Below the pieces are notes generated by a model. That model did no database searches. It was not told the origin of the DNA and worked only from the letters and a program-made list of their open reading frames with translations. This document shows positions 1 through 6,022 of a stretch of DNA of 20,246 nucleotides, in pieces. The stretch is from a virus: positions 1 to 20,246 of the IMG/VR virus record IMGVR_UViG_3300017730_000138; one strand, 5' to 3'. Numbering within the stretch: position 1 is the stretch's first letter; every line of letters starts with the position of its first letter. Both the position numbers and the translations under genes were made by a program.

Positions 1-573
1 GATGCCCATGCCCTATCAATGCATGATAGTGATCCAGATCTTATGTCAGCCGGTGATGAGCTGATAGCTGCTAAAAAAAGATTACATAAATTAGAAAAAA
101 TTTTTCCAGAAATGACACTACTACATTCTAATCATTCATCATTAATATATAGAAGAGCATTGAAACATGGAATGCCAAGAGCTTACTTAAAAAATTATAA
201 TCAGTTTTTAGAAGTAGGCCCAGGATGGGAATGGGTAGATGATATTACAATACCATTATCAGATGGATCTAAAGCATTTGCTACACATGGTATGTCAGCT
301 GATGGATTAAAACTTGCTATGCAATATGGCCTTCATACAATCCAGGGCCATTTCCACAGTAAGATGAACATACAATACTTCTCAAATCCTTCTTCATTAA
401 TATGGTCAATGCAATGTGGCTGCCTCACAAAACAATCAAGTCTTGCCTTTGAGTATGCTCGTAATTTTAAAATGAGATTTGTTATTGGAACAGGAGCTGT
501 CATTGATGGACAACCAAAACTTTACATTATGAGATTAGATAAAGATAACCGGTGGGATGGTACTATAGTCTAA
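1..573 (+). CDS. Metallophosphoesterase (calcineurin-like), 5' end missing
   Basis: The reading frame is open from base 1, so the gene starts upstream; 190 residues are visible. The first visible residues (DAHALS) look like the end of the GDxxD metal-binding motif, followed by a DPD...DEL segment typical of phage members. Next come SNHS at the place of the usual GNHD motif and a clear QGHFHS (GHxH motif) near residue 118. The family uses two metal ions to hydrolyse phosphoesters, and phage members often lie near DNA replication genes, so a nuclease or phosphatase role in DNA metabolism is inferred. The GNHD motif is altered at its first and last positions while the Asn-His pair remains, so activity is probable but not certain. 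The stop overlaps the next start as TAATG, indicating co-transcription. Confidence 0.75.
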   Translation, partial: DAHALSMHDSDPDLMSAGDELIAAKKRLHKLEKIFPEMTLLHSNHSSLIYRRALKHGMPRAYLKNYNQFLEVGPGWEWVDDITIPLSDGSKAFATHGMSADGLKLAMQYGLHTIQGHFHSKMNIQYFSNPSSLIWSMQCGCLTKQSSLAFEYARNFKMRFVIGTGAVIDGQPKLYIMRLDKDNRWDGTIV

Positions 574-707
574 TGGCTAAACAAAAGTTCACTCATTTTG
601 TACCTCGTGATAAACCTAAAAAAAGACCAGGAGTACACACAAAAAGTTTAAACAAACATAAAAAATTACAACAAAAAAACACTAGATATAAAGGTGGTGG
701 AAGATGA
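573..707 (+). CDS. Small basic protein, 44 aa, conserved-looking phage microprotein
   Basis: A 44-residue frame starts on the last base of the upstream stop (TAATG) and ends in an ATGA overlap with the next gene. The product is rich in Lys, Arg and His (starts MAKQKFTHFVPRDKPKKRPG, ends YKGGGR) and has no acidic patch or membrane segment. Its amino-acid pattern resembles short basic proteins I know from marine podoviruses, but no function is established. Nucleic-acid binding is plausible from charge alone. The tight coupling on both sides is the strongest evidence that it is translated. Confidence 0.6.
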   Translation: MAKQKFTHFVPRDKPKKRPGVHTKSLNKHKKLQQKNTRYKGGGR

Positions 708-928
708 CAGCTAAAGCAGATTGGAAAGAAGTAGTACAAGAATTAAAAGACCAGGTAAGAATACTCAAGGATGAGAAGGCAGAGCTGCAATCAAGTGTTA
801 AAGAAAAAGAAAGTGCATTGAAAAGATCAACACAAAAATTAGAGAATGTTACAGAAGATTTAGATGCAGCTAATCAAGAGATAGAACAATTAAAGAAACC
901 AAAAGAAGATGAAATCAGTAACGATTGA
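704..928 (+). CDS. Coiled-coil protein, 74 aa
   Basis: The start codon overlaps the previous stop (ATGA). Almost the whole protein is charged heptad-like sequence (QELKDQVRILKDEKAELQ onward, with Leu, Ile and Val at regular spacing), so it probably forms one long coiled coil and oligomerises. The C-terminal end is acidic. I do not recognise a family. It overlaps the next gene by 20 bases, which supports a coupled early operon with the metallophosphoesterase. Confidence 0.6.
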   Translation: MTAKADWKEVVQELKDQVRILKDEKAELQSSVKEKESALKRSTQKLENVTEDLDAANQEIEQLKKPKEDEISND

Positions 929-1220
929 TAACACAAAATATTTTTTTAAGAAATTAACCTGGCTTGATATTGTAGGTGATAGTACGATTGCTGGTGAAAA
1001 TGATTATCATAATATGAAGTGTGCAGAGATAATTACAGAGGCATATGTCTATGACATCTTTGAGGAGGATGGTAGGGAGTTTGTAAGAACCTTTGCATCT
1101 TACCAAACAAAAAACAATGAGTTCGGATTTGGGGATAGAAACTGTTATCCTATGGAAGTCTTTGATAAACGCAGCCAGAAAGCCATCAGAGAGGCCTCCA
1201 GATTAACATTAAAGGGGTAG
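909..1220 (+). CDS. Conserved phage protein of unknown function, 103 aa
   Basis: The protein has the pattern TWLDIVGDSTIAGENDY, then EIITEAYVYDIF, RTFASYQT and FGDRNCYP. I associate this arrangement with a small conserved protein of marine podoviruses and related phages, whose function is unknown to me. It is the last rightward gene of the left module; after its stop there are only 50 bases before the end of the convergent leftward operon. No catalytic motif or membrane segment is visible. The start at 909 overlaps the coiled-coil gene; the pairing is tight but the coding signal (compact conserved-looking domain) is good. Confidence 0.6.
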   Translation: MKSVTIDNTKYFFKKLTWLDIVGDSTIAGENDYHNMKCAEIITEAYVYDIFEEDGREFVRTFASYQTKNNEFGFGDRNCYPMEVFDKRSQKAIREASRLTLKG

Positions 1221-1270
1221 CTAGTATGATTGGGTGTATAGAAACTAAACCTTCTGTATAGGCTTTATAT

Positions 1271-1522
1271 TCAATTTAAAGGTAAAGTCTTTGGTATGTT
1301 CTCTACTGAACCTAATAAACCAGCACAATAGCTACCGAACACTACATAACCATGGTAAAAAAATCTATCTAGCTCTACTTTATCCTTGTTTAGAATGGTT
1401 CTATGTTCAAAAAGATTATGCTCATGTGGATCCTGGCATTGCTCTTCTGTAACCTGGACAGGATGCATCATATATAATTCAGATCCTACACCCAGGTATA
1501 AAATCAAAACAAATAGTTTCAC
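1271..1522 (-). CDS. Putative exported or membrane-anchored small protein, 83 aa
   Basis: The N-terminus (MKLFVLILYLGVGSELY) is a short hydrophobic segment after one Lys, suggesting a signal peptide or membrane anchor. Two Cys residues in the mature part (about residues 29 and 66) could form a disulfide in the periplasm. It is the last gene of the leftward operon, and its start overlaps the upstream stop by four bases (ATGA). I do not recognise the family. A role at the host envelope, such as superinfection exclusion, would fit its shape and position but is speculation. Confidence 0.5.
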   Translation of the reverse strand: MKLFVLILYLGVGSELYMMHPVQVTEEQCQDPHEHNLFEHRTILNKDKVELDRFFYHGYVVFGSYCAGLLGSVENIPKTLPLN

Positions 1523-1860
1523 GATTTACAAAGATGTACGAGCTGCTTAATTATCTCTTGAATTCTATCCTTTAGTTTTGTTATAATCTTGTCCTTTATT
1601 TTTACATGTTCATACAAGGCTACAACCTCTTGTTCTTTTTTAGATAGTTTAGTTTGTAACTCACCATTCAAATCTTTGTGGCCCTTATTAATTGTAAGTA
1701 GATTATCTCTTTCTTCTGACAATCTATCTATTTCTTTTTCTAATCCAGAAAAATTTAGATCTTTATGTTTTTTTAATCCTTCATTCATTTTTTTTACCTC
1801 ATTCTCAAAAGAAATATCTGTTCCATGATCTTTCTCTTTCTTATAAGTTTTAGTTGCCAT
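1519..1860 (-). CDS. Coiled-coil protein, 113 aa
   Basis: The product is dominated by charged heptads (KEIDRLSEERDNLL, then GELQTKLSKKEQEVVALYEH and KIITKLKDRIQEIIKQL), predicting a long coiled coil and oligomerisation. I chose the ATG at 1860, which follows directly on a possible GTG; the start lies inside the last codons of the upstream gene. No known family is recognised. Coiled-coil genes occur in both the left rightward module and here, but their sequences differ. Confidence 0.55.
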   Translation of the reverse strand: MATKTYKKEKDHGTDISFENEVKKMNEGLKKHKDLNFSGLEKEIDRLSEERDNLLTINKGHKDLNGELQTKLSKKEQEVVALYEHVKIKDKIITKLKDRIQEIIKQLVHLCKS

Positions 1861-2146
1861 CACTATTCTCTGTTGGATTTTTAATAAACAAATGTTCTAT
1901 CTTATCTCTATGAGTTTCAAACCACAGCTCTTCAAATGGTCTAATCTCTACATCACTTGGGAACATAGGATTGTGTTCTAGCTTTTGTAACTCTGGACTA
2001 CTAGCTGTATAAAACTTTTGATAAGGTTCTATACCATCTTCAGTACCAGGAATTGTTATACAAATAACATCTTCTGTGCCATCAAAAGCCTCTATCAATC
2101 CCTTAATAAATTCTTTTCTAAATCTGCTTTTGTATAACTTCATCAT
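1850..2146 (-). CDS. Unknown protein, 98 aa
   Basis: The start ATG overlaps the stop of the LexA-like gene (ATGATGA), so translation is probably coupled. The sequence is mixed and globular-looking: a basic N-terminus (MMKLYKSRFRKEF), a beta-like stretch (VICITIPGTEDGIEPYQKF) and a helical C-terminal half. No motif is recognised. Because it is encoded immediately after a stand-alone LexA-like DNA-binding domain, it could be a partner of that protein, but nothing in the sequence shows it. Confidence 0.5.
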   Translation of the reverse strand: MMKLYKSRFRKEFIKGLIEAFDGTEDVICITIPGTEDGIEPYQKFYTASSPELQKLEHNPMFPSDVEIRPFEELWFETHRDKIEHLFIKNPTENSDGN

Positions 2147-2355
2147 AATATTTCTATACCTCTTGGTTTAGCTGGATGTACTTTAATATGATTATCTCTT
2201 TCTAATAACCTTAACATGCGATGCACATTTGAATGTACACATCCCATGTGTTTAGCTATCTCTCTTACTGTAGGAGGTACTCTATCTTTTTTGTAATAGA
2301 CTTTAATGTAATCTAAAACTCTTAATTGTTTTTTAGTTAGCATTACTGTCGCCAT
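2143..2355 (-). CDS. Stand-alone LexA-like winged-helix DNA-binding protein, 70 aa
   Basis: The protein matches the LexA N-terminal DNA-binding domain along its whole length: MLTKKQLRVLDYI (helix 1), RVPPTVREIAKHMG (turn and helix 2), HSNVHRMLRLLERD (recognition helix and helix 3) and a wing ending KPRGIEIL. It begins like alphaproteobacterial LexA proteins. LexA is normally about 200 residues with a C-terminal Ser-Lys self-cleaving peptidase; here the gene stops after the DNA-binding domain, so RecA-stimulated autocleavage cannot occur. A strong Shine-Dalgarno (AAGGAGGT) precedes the ATG at 2355, inside the end of the ERF gene. Two LexA-type boxes lie in the promoters of its own operon (4490-4504 and 5385-5399), so autoregulation or competition with host LexA is the natural inference. 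Confidence 0.8.
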   Translation of the reverse strand: MATVMLTKKQLRVLDYIKVYYKKDRVPPTVREIAKHMGCVHSNVHRMLRLLERDNHIKVHPAKPRGIEIL

Positions 2356-3061
2356 TGTTAACCTCCTTTTTCTTTTTAATTATTTCATTAAGTTTTGATT
2401 TAATGTATGAGCAACGAATAGAGATCTGATCACCAGCTGCTGGTAATTGCTCTTTACAATTATCCCAATTATTTTTTTGAGAATTTTCTTGATCTTCTAT
2501 TTTATTTAGTCTTTCTTCTGGTGATAGATTTGCATCTTTAGAAATAGTATTCATTTTTTCTACTTGTTCTTTAGAATACTTAATCCATTTATTATCTTCT
2601 GCTGTTGGTTTAGAAGATACAGCTGCATTACCATCATCATCTTCACTAGGTAATCCATAGATAGCTTGTAAAGAATATCTTTTGGCATAAGTAATAGCAG
2701 ATCCCAGGGCCTGGCTATCATCATACTTATTATTTTTTGGAATGATTAAGTATCTAGATTTAATTACAGCATCACTATCAGTATGCATTAAACTTGTTGT
2801 TACATACATAGTAGTGTCAATTACACCTTCTATTATTTGTTTTTGATAATCAATAGTTTGTGTAAATGCTAATCCAAACTTGGCCCCTTGATTAGCAGCT
2901 GCAATTACATCTTCTAATCCAGCATAACTTGATTTGAAATAAGGATTTTTTTTATCCTTAACTGCTACATTAGCCTCTTGTTGAAACTTACTTAAAGCCT
3001 CAACTATACTTTTAGTGTTGGGTTTCGTCATCGTCATTTTCTCCTGGTTCTTCTGGTTCAT
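2333..3061 (-). CDS. erf: ERF-family single-strand annealing protein
   Basis: Residues of about 15-155 follow the ERF superfamily pattern: SIVEALSKFQQEA at the start, NPYFKSSYAGLEDVI, GLAFTQ, then SRYLIIPKNN and the family-typical QALGSAITYAKRYSL followed by an acidic DDDGNAA segment. ERF proteins bind single-stranded DNA and anneal complementary strands in phage recombination. The C-terminal third is charged and variable, as usual. The exonuclease encoded two genes upstream would supply the 3' single-stranded tails it needs, so together they form a Red-like recombination pair. A good Shine-Dalgarno (AAAGGAGC) precedes the ATG at 3061; a second ATG at 3037 also has one. It overlaps the genes on both sides. 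Confidence 0.88.
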   Translation of the reverse strand: MNQKNQEKMTMTKPNTKSIVEALSKFQQEANVAVKDKKNPYFKSSYAGLEDVIAAANQGAKFGLAFTQTIDYQKQIIEGVIDTTMYVTTSLMHTDSDAVIKSRYLIIPKNNKYDDSQALGSAITYAKRYSLQAIYGLPSEDDDGNAAVSSKPTAEDNKWIKYSKEQVEKMNTISKDANLSPEERLNKIEDQENSQKNNWDNCKEQLPAAGDQISIRCSYIKSKLNEIIKKKKEVNNGDSNAN

Positions 3062-3281
3062 TTATTGCTCCTTTGTCCACATGAATTGTGAATATTTGAT
3101 TTTGCATTTTAAGACCTTCAATGGCAGCCATAGCCACATACTCAATAAGCTCCTCAACAAAAGGAACCTCAAGTTCAAGACCGGTCTTTTCATAGATCTT
3201 GTTTCTAACTTTCCTGGCACTTTCTTTTCTTGCCAATAAATAGGCATTGATCTGAAAGTATTTTCTTGGATCATCATCCAT
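3012..3281 (-). CDS. Unknown protein between exonuclease and ERF, 89 aa
   Basis: A mostly helical small protein (FQINAYLLARKESARKVRNK, then VEELIEYVAMAAIEGLKM) with a very acidic tail (EEPGENDDDE). It overlaps the exonuclease stop by eight bases and the ERF start by about 50 bases, so the three are translated as a block. No family is recognised. Position between the two recombination genes suggests a recombination accessory factor; the acidic tail could mimic DNA or recruit a partner. Both ideas are inference. Confidence 0.55.
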   Translation of the reverse strand: MDDDPRKYFQINAYLLARKESARKVRNKIYEKTGLELEVPFVEELIEYVAMAAIEGLKMQNQIFTIHVDKGAINEPEEPGENDDDETQH

Positions 3282-4254
3282 TCATATCCTTTATGGTAAA
3301 CCTTCTAGTTATTGTAGGAGCTGCACCTTCAACTTTAATTGTTTTAGTTTTAGCTCTTTCATAAGTAGAATGATTAATCATATATCCTTGGCATTCAGCT
3401 TTCTCATGCTCACCCAGGATCTCTTTCATTCTTATTGATACTGTGTCCTGGATTTTTTTAGATGCTTTGATTGCTTTATCAGCAGATAGATAATCATCTA
3501 TTAATTGTGGTAGTTCATTATTTTTATTAAAGTTAATTACATCTTTAGATCCATTACCTTTGAAGATCCTTGATGCCTCTTTTGTATTAGCAGCTGCGTA
3601 GTGTAGCTTATCACCTTGCATGATACCATCAACTCTATGCCAAAATTCTACAGCAGCATTAATTAACTTATCTTGTATTTCTTTATTTGGTTTATAAACA
3701 AACCATTGTAACTCCCATCCCTTAACTAACCTAACCAAGATGGCATAGTTATAACCGGTAGTTAAGAGTTGGGCCTGTACCTGGAGTTTATAAATTTCAG
3801 ATACATCATCAGAGGCAGCCCCAGAATAATTTTTAATCTCAATCACACCCTTACCATTCAAGCTGTGGGAGCTTTTAGAATGGTCAATCAAGTTTAAAGT
3901 TTTATCAAGATGCATTTCTGCATCCAGGGAGCTGCCTATTTTTCCACCATCAACTTCATAGAAGTATGCTTTATCCGGAACACTTATATTTAGAGGGAGC
4001 TTTCCTTGTTCAGCACAAATCAATTTCAGTTCATTGTGAAACATTTGTATTATTGCCGGTTCTAAAATAGTACCAGCTTTAACTTTAGGTAAGTTAGCTA
4101 TGTCATTTGTAGCCTCCTGTCCTTGTAAGGCATTGATTGCCTTTTCCAACTCATCATTCGGTGAGCTGAAACCTATATAACCTTGATCGGTTAAAACTAA
4201 ATTAGGGATAGAGCTAGATCCTATCTCTCTTCTGGCATACGAAGTTAATTTCAT
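3274..4254 (-). CDS. YqaJ/lambda-exonuclease-like PD-(D/E)XK recombination nuclease
   Basis: The 326-residue protein carries the motifs of this family in order: GxxxEP-like G61-E65-P66, Asp111 in GSSLDAEM, Glu139-x-Lys141 in GVIEIKNY, and the Gln-rich helix YKLQVQAQL at about 155-163. In the family Asp and Glu bind metal and Lys activates water to degrade one strand 5' to 3', giving 3' overhangs for annealing. The ERF protein downstream is the expected partner. I chose the ATG at 4254 because GGAGG lies seven bases upstream and the start overlaps the stop of the membrane microprotein; an in-frame ATG 36 bases upstream has no such site. Roles in recombination, repair and concatemer formation are inferred from the family. 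Confidence 0.85.
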   Translation of the reverse strand: MKLTSYARREIGSSSIPNLVLTDQGYIGFSSPNDELEKAINALQGQEATNDIANLPKVKAGTILEPAIIQMFHNELKLICAEQGKLPLNISVPDKAYFYEVDGGKIGSSLDAEMHLDKTLNLIDHSKSSHSLNGKGVIEIKNYSGAASDDVSEIYKLQVQAQLLTTGYNYAILVRLVKGWELQWFVYKPNKEIQDKLINAAVEFWHRVDGIMQGDKLHYAAANTKEASRIFKGNGSKDVINFNKNNELPQLIDDYLSADKAIKASKKIQDTVSIRMKEILGEHEKAECQGYMINHSTYERAKTKTIKVEGAAPTITRRFTIKDMNG

Positions 4255-4412
4255 TATATGCCTCCCATCATTCCATAGTATGCAGCACACTTATCTGACA
4301 ACGCACACATAACTATAGTAAATAAATAAATTGCAACTAACATTAAAAGAAATGTTATGCACTCGGCAGCAAACTTGATTTGCTCTTTATACTTTTTAAT
4401 CAACTGTATCAT
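4254..4412 (-). CDS. Membrane microprotein, 52 aa, single transmembrane helix
   Basis: The product has a short basic N-terminus (MIQLIKKYKEQIKF), one transmembrane helix (about residues 18-38, FLLMLVAIYLFTIVM region) and a short Cys-containing tail ending YYGMMGGI. A strong ribosome-binding site (AAAAAGGAG) lies eight bases upstream of the ATG, and its stop overlaps the exonuclease start. These two facts support translation although it is short. It is the first gene after the candidate internal promoter and LexA-type box. No family is recognised. A lysogeny- or damage-linked membrane effector is possible, but unproven. Confidence 0.6.
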   Translation of the reverse strand: MIQLIKKYKEQIKFAAECITFLLMLVAIYLFTIVMCALSDKCAAYYGMMGGI

Positions 4413-4431
4413 CTTTACTCCTTTTTAATTG

Positions 4432-4469
4432 GTGTCTAAATGACCTTGTATAGTTTATCTTTTAGACAC
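4432..4469. repeat. 38-bp palindrome: 9-bp perfect inverted repeat beside the serine recombinase gene
   Basis: GTGTCTAAA at 4432-4440 is repeated inverted as TTTAGACAC at 4461-4469, with a 20-base AT-rich centre. It lies 12 bases beyond the recombinase stop and between a candidate promoter and the ribosome-binding site of the membrane microprotein. Size and symmetry fit a crossover site of a serine recombinase (two half sites around a central dinucleotide), a repressor operator, or an RNA hairpin in the leader. No uridine tract follows on either strand, so a terminator is unlikely. Confidence 0.6.
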
Positions 4470-4480
4470 ATATTGTTTCT

Positions 4481-4504
4481 ATTATAGATGAACATTAACA
4501 GAAC
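4481..4504 (-). promoter_or_regulatory. Internal promoter -10 (TATAAT) with LexA-type box GTTC-N7-GTTC
   Basis: On the minus strand GTTCTGTTAATGTTC occupies 4504-4490, a perfect match to the alphaproteobacterial LexA operator GTTC-N7-GTTC. A consensus TATAAT follows at 4486-4481, overlapping the stop codon of the recombinase gene. The box therefore lies where the -35 to -10 spacer would be, so a bound repressor would block RNA polymerase. The -35 region is poor, as in activated or weak promoters. The transcript would begin near 4474 and carry the membrane protein, exonuclease, ERF and LexA-like genes. Confidence 0.6.
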
Positions 4505-5147
4505 ATCTATTTACATAATTTCTTACAGTAGAAGGATACCATTCACCATTTCTAACTGTAGGAATTCCTCTTGCATTTAGAGCTTTTGCAATTTCAGATA
4601 ATGTAGTTACACCATATTTTTTAAGATCTACTATAAGGTTATTAACAGATCTAGCTTTCTCATCTGCTAACAATTTCTTTTTAGCATTACCTTTTATTGC
4701 AGCTTGTTTTAAGTTTTTAGTATTACCTAAAACAACTCCTCTTTTTTTTGCCTGGGCCAAAGCAGATTTAGTATTCTTTCTTAAAGTATCTAAATACTGT
4801 TCAGCTACAGCAGCCAAAACTTGTATCGTAAATTTATTTACTGATGGCATATCACAACAAACAAACTCAATCTTACTTTCCATAAGTGATGCTGTGAATG
4901 CCAGGTTACGAGATAGTCTATCAAGTCTAGCAATAACTAAAGTTGCTTTTTCTTTTTTACATAACTCCAGGGCCTGTGTTAATTGTGGTCTATCATTTTT
5001 AGATCCACTTTCTTCTTCCTGGAATACTTGCAGCAGCTCATCATTCTTAACAAACTCATTAATAGTTTGTAATTGATCAGCAGATCCATAACCTTCCTTA
5101 CCTTGCTTATCTGTACTAACTCTAGTGTAACCTACATATTTTTTCAT
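4482..5147 (-). CDS. Small serine recombinase (resolvase/invertase family)
   Basis: The N-terminal catalytic domain is clear: YTRVSTDKQ with nucleophile Ser11, then ESGSKNDRPQL, TLVIARLDRLSRN with the conserved arginines, and the long helix KFTIQVLAAVAEQY. The C-terminal region (TTLSEIAKALNARGIPTVRNGEWYPSTVRNYVNR) is a helix-turn-helix DNA-binding part. At 221 residues it has the size of resolvases and invertases, not of large serine integrases (over 400). It breaks and rejoins DNA through a phosphoserine link. Possible jobs are phage integration, dimer resolution or inversion; the window does not decide. A 38-bp palindrome just downstream is a candidate site. The start overlaps the previous stop (TAATG). 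Confidence 0.88.
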   Translation of the reverse strand: MKKYVGYTRVSTDKQGKEGYGSADQLQTINEFVKNDELLQVFQEEESGSKNDRPQLTQALELCKKEKATLVIARLDRLSRNLAFTASLMESKIEFVCCDMPSVNKFTIQVLAAVAEQYLDTLRKNTKSALAQAKKRGVVLGNTKNLKQAAIKGNAKKKLLADEKARSVNNLIVDLKKYGVTTLSEIAKALNARGIPTVRNGEWYPSTVRNYVNRCSVNVHL

Positions 5148-5359
5148 TACGCAGCCCCCTTATCCATATAGTATCCTTCGGATCCTAATTTTAATTCAGC
5201 AAATAAAAATGTTTTAGTATAGCCAAACTTTTTTACAACTTGTTTTCTGTTTGCAATTCTAAAAACTTTTTCCCATGCCATAATTACAGCTTGTGCTTTA
5301 TGTGGAGCTTTAACTTTGCAAATAACTTTTTCTGCTTTTTTTATTAACCATGTTTTCAT
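5147..5359 (-). CDS. First gene of leftward operon, unknown, 70 aa
   Basis: I chose the ATG at 5359 because GGGAGG lies about eight bases upstream; an upstream in-frame ATG at 5401 has no ribosome-binding site and coincides with the predicted transcription start. The product is small and basic (MKTWLIKKAEKVICKVKAPH..., then QVVKKFGYTKTFLFAELK), with a probable alpha/beta fold and no known motif. It is translationally coupled to the serine recombinase (TAATG overlap). By position it might regulate or assist the recombinase, like an excision factor, but no homology is visible. Confidence 0.55.
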   Translation of the reverse strand: MKTWLIKKAEKVICKVKAPHKAQAVIMAWEKVFRIANRKQVVKKFGYTKTFLFAELKLGSEGYYMDKGAA

Positions 5360-5384
5360 TTGTGTAGCCTCCCTAGCTTTTGTT

Positions 5385-5399
5385 GTTCTTATATTGTTC
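5385..5399. promoter_or_regulatory. LexA-type operator GTTC-N7-GTTC at the divergent promoter
   Basis: GTTCTTATATTGTTC is a perfect match to the alphaproteobacterial SOS operator (GTTC, seven bases, GTTC). It lies immediately downstream of the predicted -10 of the leftward promoter, at roughly +2 to +17, and upstream of the ribosome-binding site of the first gene. A repressor here would block initiation or early elongation of the recombination operon. It is one of only two such motifs I found by eye on both strands of the window; the other also precedes genes of this operon. Confidence 0.65.
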
Positions 5400-5407
5400 A
5401 TATACTA

Positions 5408-5437
5408 AATATATATTTACGATATATAAATAGTCAA
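5408..5437 (-). promoter_or_regulatory. Leftward sigma70-type promoter
   Basis: On the minus strand TTGACT (5437-5432) and TATATT (5413-5408) are separated by 18 bases, a good sigma70 match. The start point would be near 5401. It drives the leftward operon and sits in the only divergent gap of the window, 65 bases upstream of the rightward ribbon-helix-helix gene. For the rightward direction I see only AT-rich -10-like sequence (TATAAA at 5425-5430) without a convincing -35. Confidence 0.6.
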
Positions 5438-5466
5438 GAGTTAAATTAATAAAAAGGAAAAAAAAT

Positions 5467-5652
5467 ATGCAACCTAAATTAACCCCACTTTTCCTTAATA
5501 TTTCAGCAGATTTGAAGAGTAAGCTAAAGATCCAGGCTAAAAAAGAGAGGATCCCTATGGTTACTTTGATCAGCGAGGTATTGGAATTTGGACTACCGAA
5601 GAGAAAACAAATCAAAAAACAAATCATGGGAGGTATAAGTAATGGCCGATAA
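5467..5652 (+). CDS. Ribbon-helix-helix (Arc/CopG-like) regulator, 61 aa
   Basis: The sequence has the ribbon-helix-helix arrangement: a short strand (PLFLNIS, residues 7-13), helix A (ADLKSKLKIQAKKERI) and helix B (VTLISEVLEFGL), followed by a basic tail. Proteins of this fold dimerise and insert the beta ribbon into the major groove of operators; phage Arc and Mnt are examples. GGAAAA upstream of the ATG is a modest ribosome-binding site. It is the first rightward gene of the divergent region, where such regulators usually control their own and the opposite promoter. It overlaps the next gene by 11 bases. Confidence 0.72.
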   Translation: MQPKLTPLFLNISADLKSKLKIQAKKERIPMVTLISEVLEFGLPKRKQIKKQIMGGISNGR

Positions 5653-6022
5653 AATAAATCCGGATCACTACAAAGATAACAAAATAGAAACTTGCGATGC
5701 TACATTCTCACAATTATCAGAGGCAGAGATACTTGGGGCCTGTAAGTTTAATATAGCTAAATACACATTCAGAGCTGGTAAGAAAGTACAAACTCTTGAA
5801 GGTACTAGGGATGACATTGGTAAGGCCCATTGGTACTGCGAGAGATTACTCAAAGAGCTTACTGACATGATTAATAAAAGAAAAAAAGCAAAACGAAAAG
5901 ATCCAACAGATATTGATCTTGAAGATCTAACAGAAGAAGATCTACAGGAGCTGCTAAACCCTGGAGCTAAAGTTGTTCCAATAAAAAAGAAAGAGGATAA
6001 GAATGACAAAAATTCCAAATAA
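5642..6022 (+). CDS. DUF3310 family protein (phage nucleotide-kinase-like annotation)
   Basis: The N-terminal 75 residues follow the DUF3310 pattern: INPDHYKDNKIETCDA, then LGACKFNIAKYTFRAGKK and DDIGKAHWYCERLL. Members are widespread in phages and are sometimes annotated as nucleotide kinase, but I know no demonstrated activity and no P-loop is present. The remaining residues form a charged tail rich in Lys, Asp and Glu. GGGAGGT upstream is a strong ribosome-binding site. It lies in the replication module, overlapping the RHH gene and the DnaA-like gene. Confidence 0.8.
   Translation: MADKINPDHYKDNKIETCDATFSQLSEAEILGACKFNIAKYTFRAGKKVQTLEGTRDDIGKAHWYCERLLKELTDMINKRKKAKRKDPTDIDLEDLTEEDLQELLNPGAKVVPIKKKEDKNDKNSK

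Noticed and set aside
1221-1270. Possible bidirectional terminator between the convergent modules
   Set aside because: The inverted repeats there (for example around TATAGAA/TTCTGTATA) have mismatches or only four to five pairs and no uridine tract, so no terminator can be supported.
1589-1828. Ser/Phe-rich plus-strand frame opposite the coiled-coil gene
   Set aside because: Typical mirror image of a Lys/Glu-rich coiled-coil gene; no ribosome-binding site and opposite to the operon direction.
5160-5172. TTATCCATA, one mismatch from a DnaA box, within the leftward operon
   Set aside because: A single near-match in AT-rich coding DNA is expected by chance and lies outside the candidate origin.
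5373-5627. Hydrophobic open frame on the minus strand across the divergent region and the ribbon-helix-helix gene
   Set aside because: It lies antisense to a recognisable RHH gene, covers the promoter region, and has no ribosome-binding site; its hydrophobicity is what antisense AT-rich coding DNA gives.
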